Assembly: GCA_023440865.1 (NCBI GenBank)
Contig: JAEXRM010000195.1
Coordinates: forward strand, 1 to 51,049
DNA: 51,049 nucleotides
Reading direction: 5' to 3'
Source: Bacillota bacterium
GTDB lineage: Bacteria; Bacillota; Clostridia; DSM-8532
The notes below the pieces were generated by a model, which saw only the letters and a list, made by a program, of their open reading frames with translations, was not told the origin of the DNA and did not search any database. Position numbers and translations under genes: made by a program. Shown here one piece after another: positions 25,879-34,483 of the stretch. Every line of letters begins with the position of its first letter. Position 1 is the first letter of the stretch.

Positions 25879-26670
25879 TCATGAATCCGAGTCGCCCGCA
25901 CCGTCGCCCTCGGCGGACGAATGGTCGTAGAAGGATTGCCATGCCTGGTCCAGCGGCCGGTTGTACCATCCGACGACCTGGGCGGCCACCTGTTCCTGGC
26001 CGGAGGGGATCGGAATCACCGTCACCGCGCGGCGGTCTCCATGACGACGCATCTGCCGGTAGCAAAACAGCAGTTGATACGGATTGCGCATGTTCCAGCC
26101 AACCGCCTTGAGCCGGTTCATGCCGCTGCCCCAGGTGGTCAGCTCGCCGCGATAGAAGACGCCGTCGGTATGGATGACGGCCTCGTCCTCCGTCGCCAGG
26201 AGACGCTTCCTTTGAGCCGCCGCAGCCAGCTGCGACACTGCCGCCATCAGCAAGCCGATGCCGGCCATGATGGCCAGGAACAATCCCATGTCGTCCGGAT
26301 CGGTTGCGAACAGGACGATGCCGATCAACAGGAAGATACCGCCGAGCACCAGGCCGGCAATCCGCATGCCGCCGAGATCGGCGATCTGTTCTCGTCGTTC
26401 CTTCTCCCAGGCTTCCGCGGGATACCGCCACCAGGCCAGGATGCCCTCGCCCTTCCGGATCTTGTTCATGACGGCGACCCGTTTGCCAAAGAACGGCAGC
26501 AGCAGGAGCGAGGTCACCAGGATGAAGAAGCCCACAAAGGCGCTGGCACCGCCCCATGCCGTGAAATCGGCATCCAGCGCGAAGGGGAGGACCGTCATGA
26601 CCAGGCCGAGCAGCAGAAACACCAAAGTCACGGAGCGTGCGGTCTTGCCTGTGTAGCGGAGCGGATTCAT
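25879..26670 (-). CDS. Membrane protein of unknown function
   Basis: 263 residues from ATG at 26670 (GGAGG five bases upstream). Four membrane helices in two pairs: residues 10-65 and about 100-155 (GLVLGGIFLLIGIVLFA, then LFLAIMAGIGLLMAAVSQLA). A soluble C-terminal half follows, with a predicted beta-rich domain (DEAVIHTDGVFYRGELTTWG). The C-terminus is acidic. No known family recognised. It converges on the sortase gene with a 25-base gap. Confidence 0.6.
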   Translation of the reverse strand: MNPLRYTGKTARSVTLVFLLLGLVMTVLPFALDADFTAWGGASAFVGFFILVTSLLLLPFFGKRVAVMNKIRKGEGILAWWRYPAEAWEKERREQIADLGGMRIAGLVLGGIFLLIGIVLFATDPDDMGLFLAIMAGIGLLMAAVSQLAAAAQRKRLLATEDEAVIHTDGVFYRGELTTWGSGMNRLKAVGWNMRNPYQLLFCYRQMRRHGDRRAVTVIPIPSGQEQVAAQVVGWYNRPLDQAWQSFYDHSSAEGDGAGDSDS

Positions 26671-26992
26671 GCGGACCTCCTTCACCATGGCCAGCCTGCG
26701 GCATGGCCGCCCGTTTGGCGTTAGTCTCCACGCATCAGTGTATCATGATGCGGCCGCTTGCGGATCCTGGAGAATCGATCGATTCCCTGTGCCGCGTGAA
26801 AGGGTTCCCTGTGCCGCGTGAAAGGGTTTCCCGGGCAGCGCCTAAGGTTTGACCGCGCAACGTGAAAGGTTTGCCCGCGCAGCGTGAAAGGCTTGCCCGC
26901 GCGACCCGAAAGGGATTTGCCGCATGACGGCAGCCGTGGTAGCCTGTCGTCAGAGAGAAGGCCGTTCGGGGAATCGGATCATGGAGACGGCC
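26671..26992. other. Intergenic region holding a 22-bp repeat array
   Basis: 322 bases between divergent genes. It contains the six-unit array at 26783-26914. A minus-strand TACACT near 26733 could be the -10 of the membrane protein gene. No clear promoter for the comM-like gene. Confidence 0.5.
26783..26914. repeat. 22-bp tandem array, six units
   Basis: Six head-to-tail units of exactly 22 bp at 26783, 26805, 26827, 26849, 26871 and 26893, no spacers. Units 1 and 2 are identical; later ones diverge. Most keep GCGTGAAAGG near the end and CCC or ACC near the start, so each unit can form a small CCCT/AGGG-type hairpin. Confidence 0.9.
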
Positions 26993-28597
26993 ATGTTCAG
27001 TCAAGTCACCAGCATTGGTCTTGTGGGTCTGGAAGGCTACCGCATCGAGGTGGAAACCGATCTTTCGAACGGACTGCCGCTGTTCGAGATCGTCGGCCTG
27101 GCGGATACGGCCGTCAAGGAGGCGCGTGAACGGGTGCGTGCGGCCATCCGCAACACGGGGTGCCCCTTTCCCAATCGGCGCATCATCGTCAACCTCTCGC
27201 CTGCCGATACGCGCAAGGAGGGTTCCGGCTTCGATTTGCCCATCGCCATCGGCATCCTGGCCGCCAGCGGCATCCTCCCGTCCGCCGGTACCGAACCGTC
27301 CATCGCCTTCTGCGGCGAGTTGGCGCTCGACGGCTCGCTGCGGCCGGTGGACGGCATCCTGTGCAAGGCCTTTGCGGCACGGGAGTCCGGGTGCGCCGTT
27401 CTTGCCGTTCCGGCGCGGAATGCCCGGGAAGCCTCGCTTGTCGGCGGACTGTGCGTGCTGCCGGTGGAAACGCTTGGGGACCTGTGCCGACACCTGACCG
27501 GCGAATGCCTGCTCAAACCGTATGACGGCGCTGCTCCCATCGCCTGCGGGAAGCCGCATGCAGGCATGCCTCCCGCAGGCGATGGGCATGCGCTTGCCCT
27601 TGCGGCCGGGAGCGCACGCGCCTGCGACGATTTTTGCGAGGTGCGGGGCCAGGAGGGCGCCAGACGCGCACTCGAGGTTGCCGCCGCGGGAGGGCACCAT
27701 GTGCTCATGGTCGGCACGCCTGGCGCGGGCAAGACCATGCTGGCCAGACGCGTCGCCGGCATCCTGCCCGATCCGGTCTACGAGGAGGCTCTCGAGATCA
27801 CGCGCATCCACAGCGTGGCCGGGTTGCTCGACATGCAGGCCGGACTGGTTTCGAGGCGGCCGTTCCGTGCGCCGCATCACAGCATCAGCCATACCGCGCT
27901 CATCGGAGGCGGCAGGGTGCCGCGACCCGGCGAGATCAGCCTGGCACACGGCGGTGTGCTGTTCCTCGATGAGCTGCCCGAATTCAGCCGCTACGCGCTC
28001 GACTCGCTTCGCCAACCGCTCGAGGAGGGACGGGTGGTTCTGTCGCGGGTTCAGGCGACAGTCAGTTATCCCAGCCGCTTCATGCTGATTGCCGCGGCCA
28101 ATCCATGCAAATGTGGAAACCGCGGGGATCCGGAACGTGTCTGCACCTGTCCCCCGCAGGATGCGGAGCGGTACTTCTCGCGTCTGTCGGGGCCGCTGCT
28201 CGATCGCATGGACCTGCGTGTCCGCGTGCCCGCGCTTTCATGGACGGAAGCCGCGCGATCGAGTCCGGGCGAATCCTCGTGCGCCATCCGCCTGCGCGTT
28301 GAAGCGGCGAGAAGGCGGCAGACCGAACGCTATGCGGGGACCGGTGTCCTGTGCAACGCGCAGCTCGGCGGTTCGGGCATCACCCGGTGGTGCGCCCTCG
28401 ATGCAGAGGGAGAACGCATGCTGCAGCACTCGTTCACCCGTTTCGGCATGAGCATGCGCGCGCATGACCGCATCCTCCGGGTGGCACGGACCATTGCCGA
28501 CCTGGAAGGCAGCAGTGCCATCCGCCTCCCGCACCTGGCAGAGGCACTGCATTACCGGCAGCGTTTCACCGGTGGAACGGAAGGAGGCGCATCCTGA
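26993..28597 (+). CDS. comM: ComM/YifB-family Mg chelatase-like ATPase
   Basis: 534 residues from ATG 26993 (GGAG six bases upstream); ATG 26981 is possible. N-terminal ChlI-type domain (TSIGLVGLEGYRIEVETDLSNGLPLFEIVGLADTAVKEARERVRAA), Walker A GTPGAGKT, Walker B VLFLDELPEF, then the C-terminal Mg_chelatase_C part. A four-cysteine cluster lies in NPCKCGNRGDPERVCTC. ComM is a hexameric branch-migration helicase that helps integrate incoming DNA. About 30 variable residues near 180-205 are an insert. Coupled to dprA by TGATG overlap. Confidence 0.9.
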   Translation: MFSQVTSIGLVGLEGYRIEVETDLSNGLPLFEIVGLADTAVKEARERVRAAIRNTGCPFPNRRIIVNLSPADTRKEGSGFDLPIAIGILAASGILPSAGTEPSIAFCGELALDGSLRPVDGILCKAFAARESGCAVLAVPARNAREASLVGGLCVLPVETLGDLCRHLTGECLLKPYDGAAPIACGKPHAGMPPAGDGHALALAAGSARACDDFCEVRGQEGARRALEVAAAGGHHVLMVGTPGAGKTMLARRVAGILPDPVYEEALEITRIHSVAGLLDMQAGLVSRRPFRAPHHSISHTALIGGGRVPRPGEISLAHGGVLFLDELPEFSRYALDSLRQPLEEGRVVLSRVQATVSYPSRFMLIAAANPCKCGNRGDPERVCTCPPQDAERYFSRLSGPLLDRMDLRVRVPALSWTEAARSSPGESSCAIRLRVEAARRRQTERYAGTGVLCNAQLGGSGITRWCALDAEGERMLQHSFTRFGMSMRAHDRILRVARTIADLEGSSAIRLPHLAEALHYRQRFTGGTEGGAS

Positions 28598-29787
28598 TGC
28601 CGACGGACGACGGAGAAGCCTTCGACTGGCTCTGGCTGTCGTGCCTGCCGCTTGGAAGGGCGGTGGACCGTACGTCGCTCGCAATCCGGGCAGGAGGCGT
28701 TCACGCGTTGGCTGCCGCCCCCGGTGACCGGTTGCGTGAGGCGGGATTCGACGACAAAACCATCCGCATCCTCAAGGATGGGCGCAGTCGCGAGGAAGCA
28801 TCGCGGCTCGGGGAGCGTGCGGCCGCTCTCGGGCTGGCCGTGCTGCACCCCGATCACGCATCCTATCCACCCCTGTTGAGGACCATCACGGACATGCCGC
28901 CGGTCCTCTACTGCAAGGGCGACCCGGTGGGCCGCGACCGCTGCATCGCCGTGGTCGGCTCCAGGCGGTGCACCGGTTATGGCGTCACCATGGCGGAGCG
29001 GTTGTCATGCGAGCTGGCGGAGGCCGGCTTTACCATCGTCAGCGGTCTGGCGCGGGGTATCGACACGGCAGCACATGCCGGCGCGATGCGTGCCGGCGGC
29101 CGCACGGCGGCGATCCTGGCGAACGGTCTTGCCATGGTCTACCCACCCGAGAACAGGGGGCTGGCGGCACGCATGCTCGAGCGGGGGTGCCTGATGACGG
29201 AAAGCGCACCCGATGTGGAGCCCATGCCGTACAGGTTCCCGTTCAGAAACCGCATCATCAGCGGCATGGCGGAAGCCGTGCTGGTCGTGGAGGCGGGTGA
29301 GAAGAGCGGTTCGCTCATCACGGTGCAGTATGCGCTCGACCAGGGGCGCGAGGTGTTCGCCGTTCCGGGCAATGCGACAAGCATATGCAGCCGTGGCTGC
29401 AACCGCATCATCCGGGAGGGTGCGGGTCTGGTGCAGGACGCCGCGGACCTCGTGGCATCCCTGGGGAAGGGATGGTCGCCACAGGACCGCATGGAGCCGC
29501 CCGGTTCTTTGGGCGGGCCGTCATCCGGCGCGTCCATTCCGCCGGCATGTCCGCCTGACCAGGCGGAGGCATGCCGGCGCCTCGAACCGCCGGCGCCGAA
29601 GGCACGCCGCATGAGCCTGCCGCAGCACATCATCACGGGCAGGCTGGCGCGCGAGGCCCTCGACGAGGACCGTCTGGCTTGTCAGACCGGCCTGTCCGCG
29701 CAAGAGCTCGCGGTTTCGCTGGTGGAACTCGAACTGGCCGGCATCGTCCGCCGTGGCTTCGACGGCTTGTATCGGCTCCTCCCGTGA
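28597..29787 (+). CDS. dprA: DNA-processing protein DprA
   Basis: 396 residues. A Rossmann-like core carries VVGSRRCTGYG, IVSGLARGIDTAAH, NGLAMVYPPENRGLA, PFRNRIISGMAEAVLVVEA and GSLITVQYALDQGREVFAVPGN. A Pro/Ser-rich linker (about 290-330) leads to a C-terminal winged helix (ITGRLAREALDEDRLACQTGLSAQEL). DprA loads RecA on single-stranded DNA during natural transformation. AAGGAGG precedes the start. Together with comM it forms a DNA-uptake processing pair. Confidence 0.95.
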   Translation: MPTDDGEAFDWLWLSCLPLGRAVDRTSLAIRAGGVHALAAAPGDRLREAGFDDKTIRILKDGRSREEASRLGERAAALGLAVLHPDHASYPPLLRTITDMPPVLYCKGDPVGRDRCIAVVGSRRCTGYGVTMAERLSCELAEAGFTIVSGLARGIDTAAHAGAMRAGGRTAAILANGLAMVYPPENRGLAARMLERGCLMTESAPDVEPMPYRFPFRNRIISGMAEAVLVVEAGEKSGSLITVQYALDQGREVFAVPGNATSICSRGCNRIIREGAGLVQDAADLVASLGKGWSPQDRMEPPGSLGGPSSGASIPPACPPDQAEACRRLEPPAPKARRMSLPQHIITGRLAREALDEDRLACQTGLSAQELAVSLVELELAGIVRRGFDGLYRLLP

Positions 29788-29847
29788 AAAATGGACAAGA
29801 AACCTGTTTGAGACGATCACGATTTGGTGAAATAATCTTTGGAATGA

Positions 29848-29875
29848 TTGAAATGCCGTCCGGAATGGATATAAT
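29848..29875 (+). promoter_or_regulatory. Promoter of the SSB-like operon
   Basis: TTGAAA (29848-29853), a 16-nt spacer, TATAAT (29870-29875), giving a leader of about 100 bases. Confidence 0.7.
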
Positions 29876-29978
29876 GGTAGCAGGATACTACGGGCAAAAG
29901 CGGTGACAGCGCTACGAAGACGGCATGTGAAACATTTCCTGGCGAAGACACGAAAGACGTCGGCAGTTGGAGGTTCAA

Positions 29979-30635
29979 ATGTCCGGAACCCTGATGGAGA
30001 ACAATGTCGCGAGCATTTCCGGAAAAGTCGTCTCAAAGCCCGTCTTCAGCCATGAAGTGTATGGCGAGGGCTTCTATACCGTTGCCGTGCAGGTGCAGCG
30101 GCTCAGCGAATCCTATGACAACATTCCGGTGATGTTCTCCGAGCGCCTTGTTTCGCCCGACCGGTTCGAGGAAGGCCTTTTTGCCAGTGTCGAAGGTCAA
30201 TTCCGTTCCTACAACAATTTCAACAGCTCCGACGGTCACAAGCTCATGCTGACTGTTTTCGCAAGAGAAATCACCTTGTCCGACGAGGAGGTGGATCAGA
30301 AAAATCCAAACCAGGTGACCCTAAACGGGTATGTCTGCAGAAAGCCCATGTACCGCACCACACCATTCGGGCGTGAAATATCCGACATCCTGCTGGCCGT
30401 CAATCGCGCCTACAACAAGTCGGATTACATTCCCTGCATCGCGTGGGGACGCAACGCCCGTTTTGCCGGCAACTTCGAGGTAGGCGACAACATCCGGGTA
30501 TGGGGACGAATCCAGAGCAGGACCTATCAAAAAAGGCTATCCGAGACGGAAGTCGAGGAGCGGGTGGCGTATGAGGTTTCCATTTCCAAGATGGAAGTGG
30601 TCAAGGAGGATGCGCCTGCGCAAAATGCCGAATGA
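29979..30635 (+). CDS. SSB-like protein with two OB folds
   Basis: 218 residues from ATG 29979 (TTGGAGG upstream). Two SSB-like OB folds in series: residues about 8-105 (ASISGKVVSKPVFS, FYTVAVQVQRLSESYD, SVEGQFRSYNNF) and 115-210 (VTLNGYVCRKPMYRTTPFGRE, LLAVNRAYNKSDYIPCIAWGRNA, VWGRIQSRTYQ). It probably binds single-stranded DNA. The usual acidic tip of SSB (DDDIPF type) is missing, so it should not dock partners the standard way. It is upstream of a small P-loop gene in an apparent two-gene operon. Confidence 0.8.
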   Translation: MSGTLMENNVASISGKVVSKPVFSHEVYGEGFYTVAVQVQRLSESYDNIPVMFSERLVSPDRFEEGLFASVEGQFRSYNNFNSSDGHKLMLTVFAREITLSDEEVDQKNPNQVTLNGYVCRKPMYRTTPFGREISDILLAVNRAYNKSDYIPCIAWGRNARFAGNFEVGDNIRVWGRIQSRTYQKRLSETEVEERVAYEVSISKMEVVKEDAPAQNAE

Positions 30636-30653
30636 AGAAGGGAGACGATACCC

Positions 30654-31064
30654 ATGGTTAAAGTGATTCATGGCGGCAAGGGTATTGGCAAGACGAAATT
30701 TCTTCTGGCAGATGTCAATGAGAGCGTGCAGAACAGCAAGGGGGATGTTGTTTTCATTGACACACGCGGAGCCCACATGACCGATCTGCGGCATGAAGTC
30801 CGGTATGTGAACATATCCGAATTCCCGTTGTCCGACCTCAACGACCTGTTTGGATTCCTGTGCGGCATGATTGCCGAAGACTACGACATCTCCACCATCT
30901 ACATGGATGGCGTCGAACGGTTCGAGAACAATGGCACCACATATGCTGCCTTCTTTGACAAGATCAAGACCTTGGAGGACAAGTACAACGTCAACTTCAT
31001 TTTTGGCGCCAACAAGGAAATGACCAATCTTCCAGCCCATGTGACATGTGAATACAACCAGTGA
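30654..31064 (+). CDS. Small P-loop ATPase-like protein partnered with the SSB-like gene
   Basis: 136 residues. Walker A GGKGIGKTKF at residues 7-16 and a possible Walker B at TIYMDGVERF. Short for an ATPase; no lid or sensor domain is obvious. The base composition is lower in GC than its neighbours. Start by GGGAGA nine bases upstream; 18 bases follow the SSB-like gene. Similar small proteins have been labelled PilT-like, but no secretion motif is seen. Function unknown; DNA maintenance is inferred from its partner. Confidence 0.6.
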   Translation: MVKVIHGGKGIGKTKFLLADVNESVQNSKGDVVFIDTRGAHMTDLRHEVRYVNISEFPLSDLNDLFGFLCGMIAEDYDISTIYMDGVERFENNGTTYAAFFDKIKTLEDKYNVNFIFGANKEMTNLPAHVTCEYNQ

Positions 31065-31076
31065 AACGGTGAATAT

Positions 31077-31110
31077 GGGGGTGTTTCCGCAAGAGGGCGG
31101 AAACACCCCC
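31077..31110 (+). terminator. Strong hairpin after the SSB-like operon
   Basis: GGGGGTGTTTCCGC (31077-31090) pairs with its complement at 31097-31110 in 14 perfect pairs around AAGAGG. No T-run follows. Confidence 0.65.
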
Positions 31111-31193
31111 GGCAGTTTCAGGGGATGATTGGCCAATGGAAAGGAACCCGCCGCGGAGACGCTGTGTGGGGTCAGTCCATGCAGTCGAAAGAG

Positions 31194-31228
31194 ACGGGGG
31201 CTCCGATGACGGAGCACCCCGTTTTGTG
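31194..31228 (+). terminator. Rho-independent terminator upstream of priA
   Basis: ACGGGGGCTCCG pairs with CGGAGC-A-CCCCGT (one bulged A) around ATGA, followed by TTTTGTG. It seals the SSB-like operon; priA starts 32 bases later. Confidence 0.8.
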
Positions 31229-31229
31229 T

Positions 31230-31235
31230 TATGAT
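31230..31235 (+). promoter_or_regulatory. Possible -10 box for priA
   Basis: TATGAT lies 24 bases before the GTG start, in the tail of the terminator. The -35 region is weak. Confidence 0.35.
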
Positions 31236-31259
31236 GCGCTCACAGGGAGGGCTTGACGC

Positions 31260-33671
31260 GTGACTGCTTCCATCGTGCTGGCCGATGCGACCCGCGCCTT
31301 TGACCGTGAATACACCTATCGGGTACCGGAGACCATGCGCCTGAAGCCGGGCATGCGCGTGCTGGTGCCGTTTGGCCGGACGAACGAGCTGCGTGACGGC
31401 TGGGTGATCTCCGTTCTCAACGAAGCGGACAGCATGCCTGCGCATGATGAGACCGGTCCGACGCAGGATGCAACCGGACCGACGGATGCTTCCGCGAGAA
31501 GCGCGAACGGGTTCGGCGAGCTGCAGCTGTCCCTGGCTGGCGTGCCCGGCCTTCAGCCGCCGCCTGTCCGAAAAGCAACCCGCCGCATCAAGGACATCGC
31601 CCAGCTTGTCGATGCCGAGCCGCTTCTGGGGGATGACCTGCTGCGGCTCGCCCGCTGGATGCGCGACCGTTTCTTCTGCACCTGGCACCAGGCGCTTTCG
31701 TGCATGCTGCCTTCCGGAGCGCGGCTGGTGCAGAAGGCCGACGGCACGTTCGGCCGGCGCGATGCCGGCAAGACAAGACGCGCCATGACGCCGCTTATTG
31801 CCCGCGAGCAGTTCGAGGCCATGGTTGCCGAAGGCGTCTTCCGCAGCCTCCACCACGTGCATGTGCTCGAAGCCCTGTTTGACGAGGGCACCTGTCCGGT
31901 GGACGAGCTGTACCTGTTGCCGGGCGTGAATGCCAACACCCTGCTGACCATGAAGAAAAAGGGCTGGATCGGAGAAACGCGGCTGGAAACCGATCGCGAT
32001 CCTTTCGCCTGCCTTGTCGTGCGCGAACAGCCCGTTCCCGATCCGACCGGGGAGCAGGAGAACGCGTTCCGGATGCTGGAACCGTTGCTGGACACGCTCC
32101 CGTCGACGGATGGATTTCCCGAAGCCCTGGTGTATGGTGTCACGGGCAGCGGCAAGACGGAGTTGTACCTGCGGCTCATCGAGGCGTGCCTTCAGCGCGG
32201 CAGGGGCGCCATCATGCTGGTGCCGGAGATATCCCTGACCCCGCAGACCGTGGAACGCTTCATCGGACGATTCGGTTCCCGTGTCGCCGTGCTGCACAGC
32301 CGGTTGTCCATCGGGGAACGGTACGACCAGTGGCGGCGCATCCGGTCCGGCGAACTGGATGTGGTGGTCGGTGCGCGCTCCGCCGTGTTCGCGCCACTGG
32401 CCCGTCTGGGCGCCATCCTCATCGACGAGGAGCACGAAGGCGCATACAAGGCCGAGAACAGCCCGCGATTCGATGCGCGGCTCGTGGCCCGCGCCCGCTG
32501 CAACCTCACGGGAAGCCTGCTCGTCTACGGCTCGGCGACACCTTCGATCGAAACCTTTCATCGGTCGGAGCAGAACAAGATCCGCCGTGTGGATCTCAGG
32601 CAGCGTGTCGCCGGCCGTCCCTTGCCCGAAGTGACCCTCGTCGACATGCGCGATGAACTCGCCCGCGGCAATCGGAGCAGCTTCTCGACCCTGCTGTCGC
32701 AAGCGCTTGCAGCCAACCGGGCGGCAGGAGAGCAGGCGATCCTCTTCCTGAACCGTCGCGGGCTTGCCGCCTTCCTGCTGTGCCGCGACTGCAGGCAGGT
32801 GGTGAAATGCCCGAACTGCAGCGTATCCCTTGTCCTGCACCGGAAAGGCCGGCTCGTGTGTCACCACTGCGGGCATCTGCAGCCCACACCGGCCGCCTGT
32901 CCGGCTTGCGGGACGGGTGGGCTGCTCGCCATCGGTACCGGAACGCAGCGGCTGGAACAGGATCTCACCGAACGAACCGACGGATACCGGGTCGTGCGCA
33001 TGGATCTGGACACGACGACAGGCAAGGAGGGGCACCGGCGGCAGCTCGAGCAGTTCCGCGCGGGCGGGGCGGACATTCTTGTCGGCACCCAGATGGTCGC
33101 CAAGGGTCACGACTTCCCCAATGTCACGCTCGTCGGCATCCTGTCCGCCGATGCGATGCTCGCCAGCGGCGATTACCGGGCGTCCGAGCGCACGTTCCAG
33201 CTGCTGGCCCAGGCGGCCGGACGCGCGGGGCGGGCGGAAAAACCCGGACGCGTGATCATACAGGCTTACAATGTGGACGATTTCAGCCTCCAGGCCGTGC
33301 TGTCGCATGACTACGAGGGGTTCTACCGGCAGGAGATCGCCCTGCGCCAGCGGCTGCAGCTGCCCCCATTCACGCATGTCGGGTTGCTGCTGGTCACCGC
33401 GGCCGATCCGAAGGCGGGGGAGAGCGCCGTGCGGCTGGTTGCCAGGCATGTGGCGGAACGGACGGAGGACCCCGGCATGCTGCTGTCGGAACCCCTGCCC
33501 GCGCCGATTCCCCTGCTCAACGGCAGGCACAGGTTCCGCATCATCGCGCGACATGCATCCGTCCGGGCCCTGCAGGAGCTGCTGTCCTCGGCCCTGGATG
33601 CCTGCCGCAAGCCGCTGGCCGCGCTGGAGGCGGATCTGACGGTGGACATCGATCCGGGATCGCTGACGTGA
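31260..33671 (+). CDS. priA: Primosomal protein N' (PriA helicase)
   Basis: 803 residues, from a GTG start with GGGAGGG eight bases upstream. N-terminal 3'-DNA-binding domain (ATRAFDREYTYRVPE, PGMRVLVPFGRTN). Superfamily 2 helicase core with GVTGSGKTE, DEEHEGAYK and GSATPSIETF. The zinc region has eight cysteines (CRDC, CPNC, CHHC, CPAC). Then LVGTQMVAKGHDFPNVTLVG and GRAGRAEKPG. PriA restarts stalled replication forks. An Ala/Thr-rich insert near residue 65-80 is unusual. The 3' end is part of a 65-bp duplication. Confidence 0.96.
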   Translation: MTASIVLADATRAFDREYTYRVPETMRLKPGMRVLVPFGRTNELRDGWVISVLNEADSMPAHDETGPTQDATGPTDASARSANGFGELQLSLAGVPGLQPPPVRKATRRIKDIAQLVDAEPLLGDDLLRLARWMRDRFFCTWHQALSCMLPSGARLVQKADGTFGRRDAGKTRRAMTPLIAREQFEAMVAEGVFRSLHHVHVLEALFDEGTCPVDELYLLPGVNANTLLTMKKKGWIGETRLETDRDPFACLVVREQPVPDPTGEQENAFRMLEPLLDTLPSTDGFPEALVYGVTGSGKTELYLRLIEACLQRGRGAIMLVPEISLTPQTVERFIGRFGSRVAVLHSRLSIGERYDQWRRIRSGELDVVVGARSAVFAPLARLGAILIDEEHEGAYKAENSPRFDARLVARARCNLTGSLLVYGSATPSIETFHRSEQNKIRRVDLRQRVAGRPLPEVTLVDMRDELARGNRSSFSTLLSQALAANRAAGEQAILFLNRRGLAAFLLCRDCRQVVKCPNCSVSLVLHRKGRLVCHHCGHLQPTPAACPACGTGGLLAIGTGTQRLEQDLTERTDGYRVVRMDLDTTTGKEGHRRQLEQFRAGGADILVGTQMVAKGHDFPNVTLVGILSADAMLASGDYRASERTFQLLAQAAGRAGRAEKPGRVIIQAYNVDDFSLQAVLSHDYEGFYRQEIALRQRLQLPPFTHVGLLLVTAADPKAGESAVRLVARHVAERTEDPGMLLSEPLPAPIPLLNGRHRFRIIARHASVRALQELLSSALDACRKPLAALEADLTVDIDPGSLT

Positions 33672-33788
33672 TGAAAGACATCCATCCGGCGTCGCTGACG
33701 ACCTCGTGCGGGAAGCGGGCGGCATCGCTGACGTGATGAAAGACATCCATCCGTTATCGCTGACGACCTCGTGCGGGAACCGGGCGGC
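33659..33788 (+). repeat. 65-bp tandem duplication across the priA stop codon
   Basis: Copies at 33659-33723 and 33724-33788 differ at a few bases. Both begin ATCGCTGACGTGATGAAAGA. The first includes the priA stop (33669-33671). Confidence 0.9.
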
Positions 33789-33975
33789 ATCGGATGGGAA
33801 CGTCTCATGACAACATCGGAATCCGCAGGCGATCACTCAGGCCGACCCCACGGTTCACCTGGTGGAACGCCTGCTGCCCGGCATGGTATAATGGCCTCAA
33901 GGTGCGACCTGATGTCGCATGACCACAAGGTTCCTGACCTACCAGGCAAACCATCCGACAAGAGGAGATTTATTC
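33672..33975 (+). other. Intergenic stretch between priA and def
   Basis: 304 bases. The first 117 are the rest of the 65-bp duplication; the def promoter lies at 33884-33892. Nothing recognised in 33789-33880. Confidence 0.5.
33884..33892 (+). promoter_or_regulatory. Extended -10 promoter of def
   Basis: TGGTATAAT: a consensus -10 with the TGN extension and only a weak -35 (TGGAAC, 18 nt upstream). Confidence 0.65.
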
Positions 33976-34467
33976 ATGGCCATACGCAACATCGTGAAAA
34001 AAGGGGACGAAACCCTTTTGAAGAAAAGCCGCGAGGTCGGCGAAATCACCCCCAAGATCCTGACGCTGCTCGACGACATGGCCCAGACCATGGAAGCCGC
34101 CAACGGCGTCGGCCTTGCCGCACCGCAGGTCGGCGTCCTGCGCCGCATCGCCGTCATCGATGTCGGCGAGGGGCTCATCGAGCTCATCAATCCCGTCATC
34201 GTCGAACAGGACGGCATCCAGCAGGAAGTGGAGGGCTGCCTTTCGATTCCCGGCGTACAGGGCGTCGTGGAGCGCCCCGCGCATGTCGTGGTCGAGGCGC
34301 TCGACCGGCACGGCAAGCTGTGCCGTTACGAGGGAACCGAGCTGCTCGCACGCGCCTTCTGCCACGAGATCGACCATCTCGACGGCCAGCTGTTCGATGA
34401 CAAGGCGATCCGCATCCTGCGTCCGGATGAAATCGGGCAGGATGAGGACTTGGAAGAGGAAGAGTGA
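33976..34467 (+). CDS. def: Peptide deformylase
   Basis: 163 residues. All three metal-site motifs are present: GVGLAAPQVG, EGCLSIPG and HEIDHLDGQLF. It removes the formyl group from new proteins. Start by AGGAGA eight bases upstream. The C-terminus is acidic (EDLEEEE). Its substrate-making partner fmt starts 17 bases after its stop, the common def-fmt pair. Confidence 0.96.
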   Translation: MAIRNIVKKGDETLLKKSREVGEITPKILTLLDDMAQTMEAANGVGLAAPQVGVLRRIAVIDVGEGLIELINPVIVEQDGIQQEVEGCLSIPGVQGVVERPAHVVVEALDRHGKLCRYEGTELLARAFCHEIDHLDGQLFDDKAIRILRPDEIGQDEDLEEEE

Positions 34468-34483
34468 AGAGCGAGGCGTTCAA

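Noticed and set aside
26783..26914. CRISPR array
   Set aside because: Units are directly adjacent with no unique spacers, and no cas genes are near.
30537..33836. A 1099-codon open frame on the minus strand
   Set aside because: It lies opposite priA and the SSB-like operon, has no recognisable domain, and is typical of antisense frames in GC-rich DNA. Similar long frames opposite htpG, amidase and fmt were left out for the same reason.
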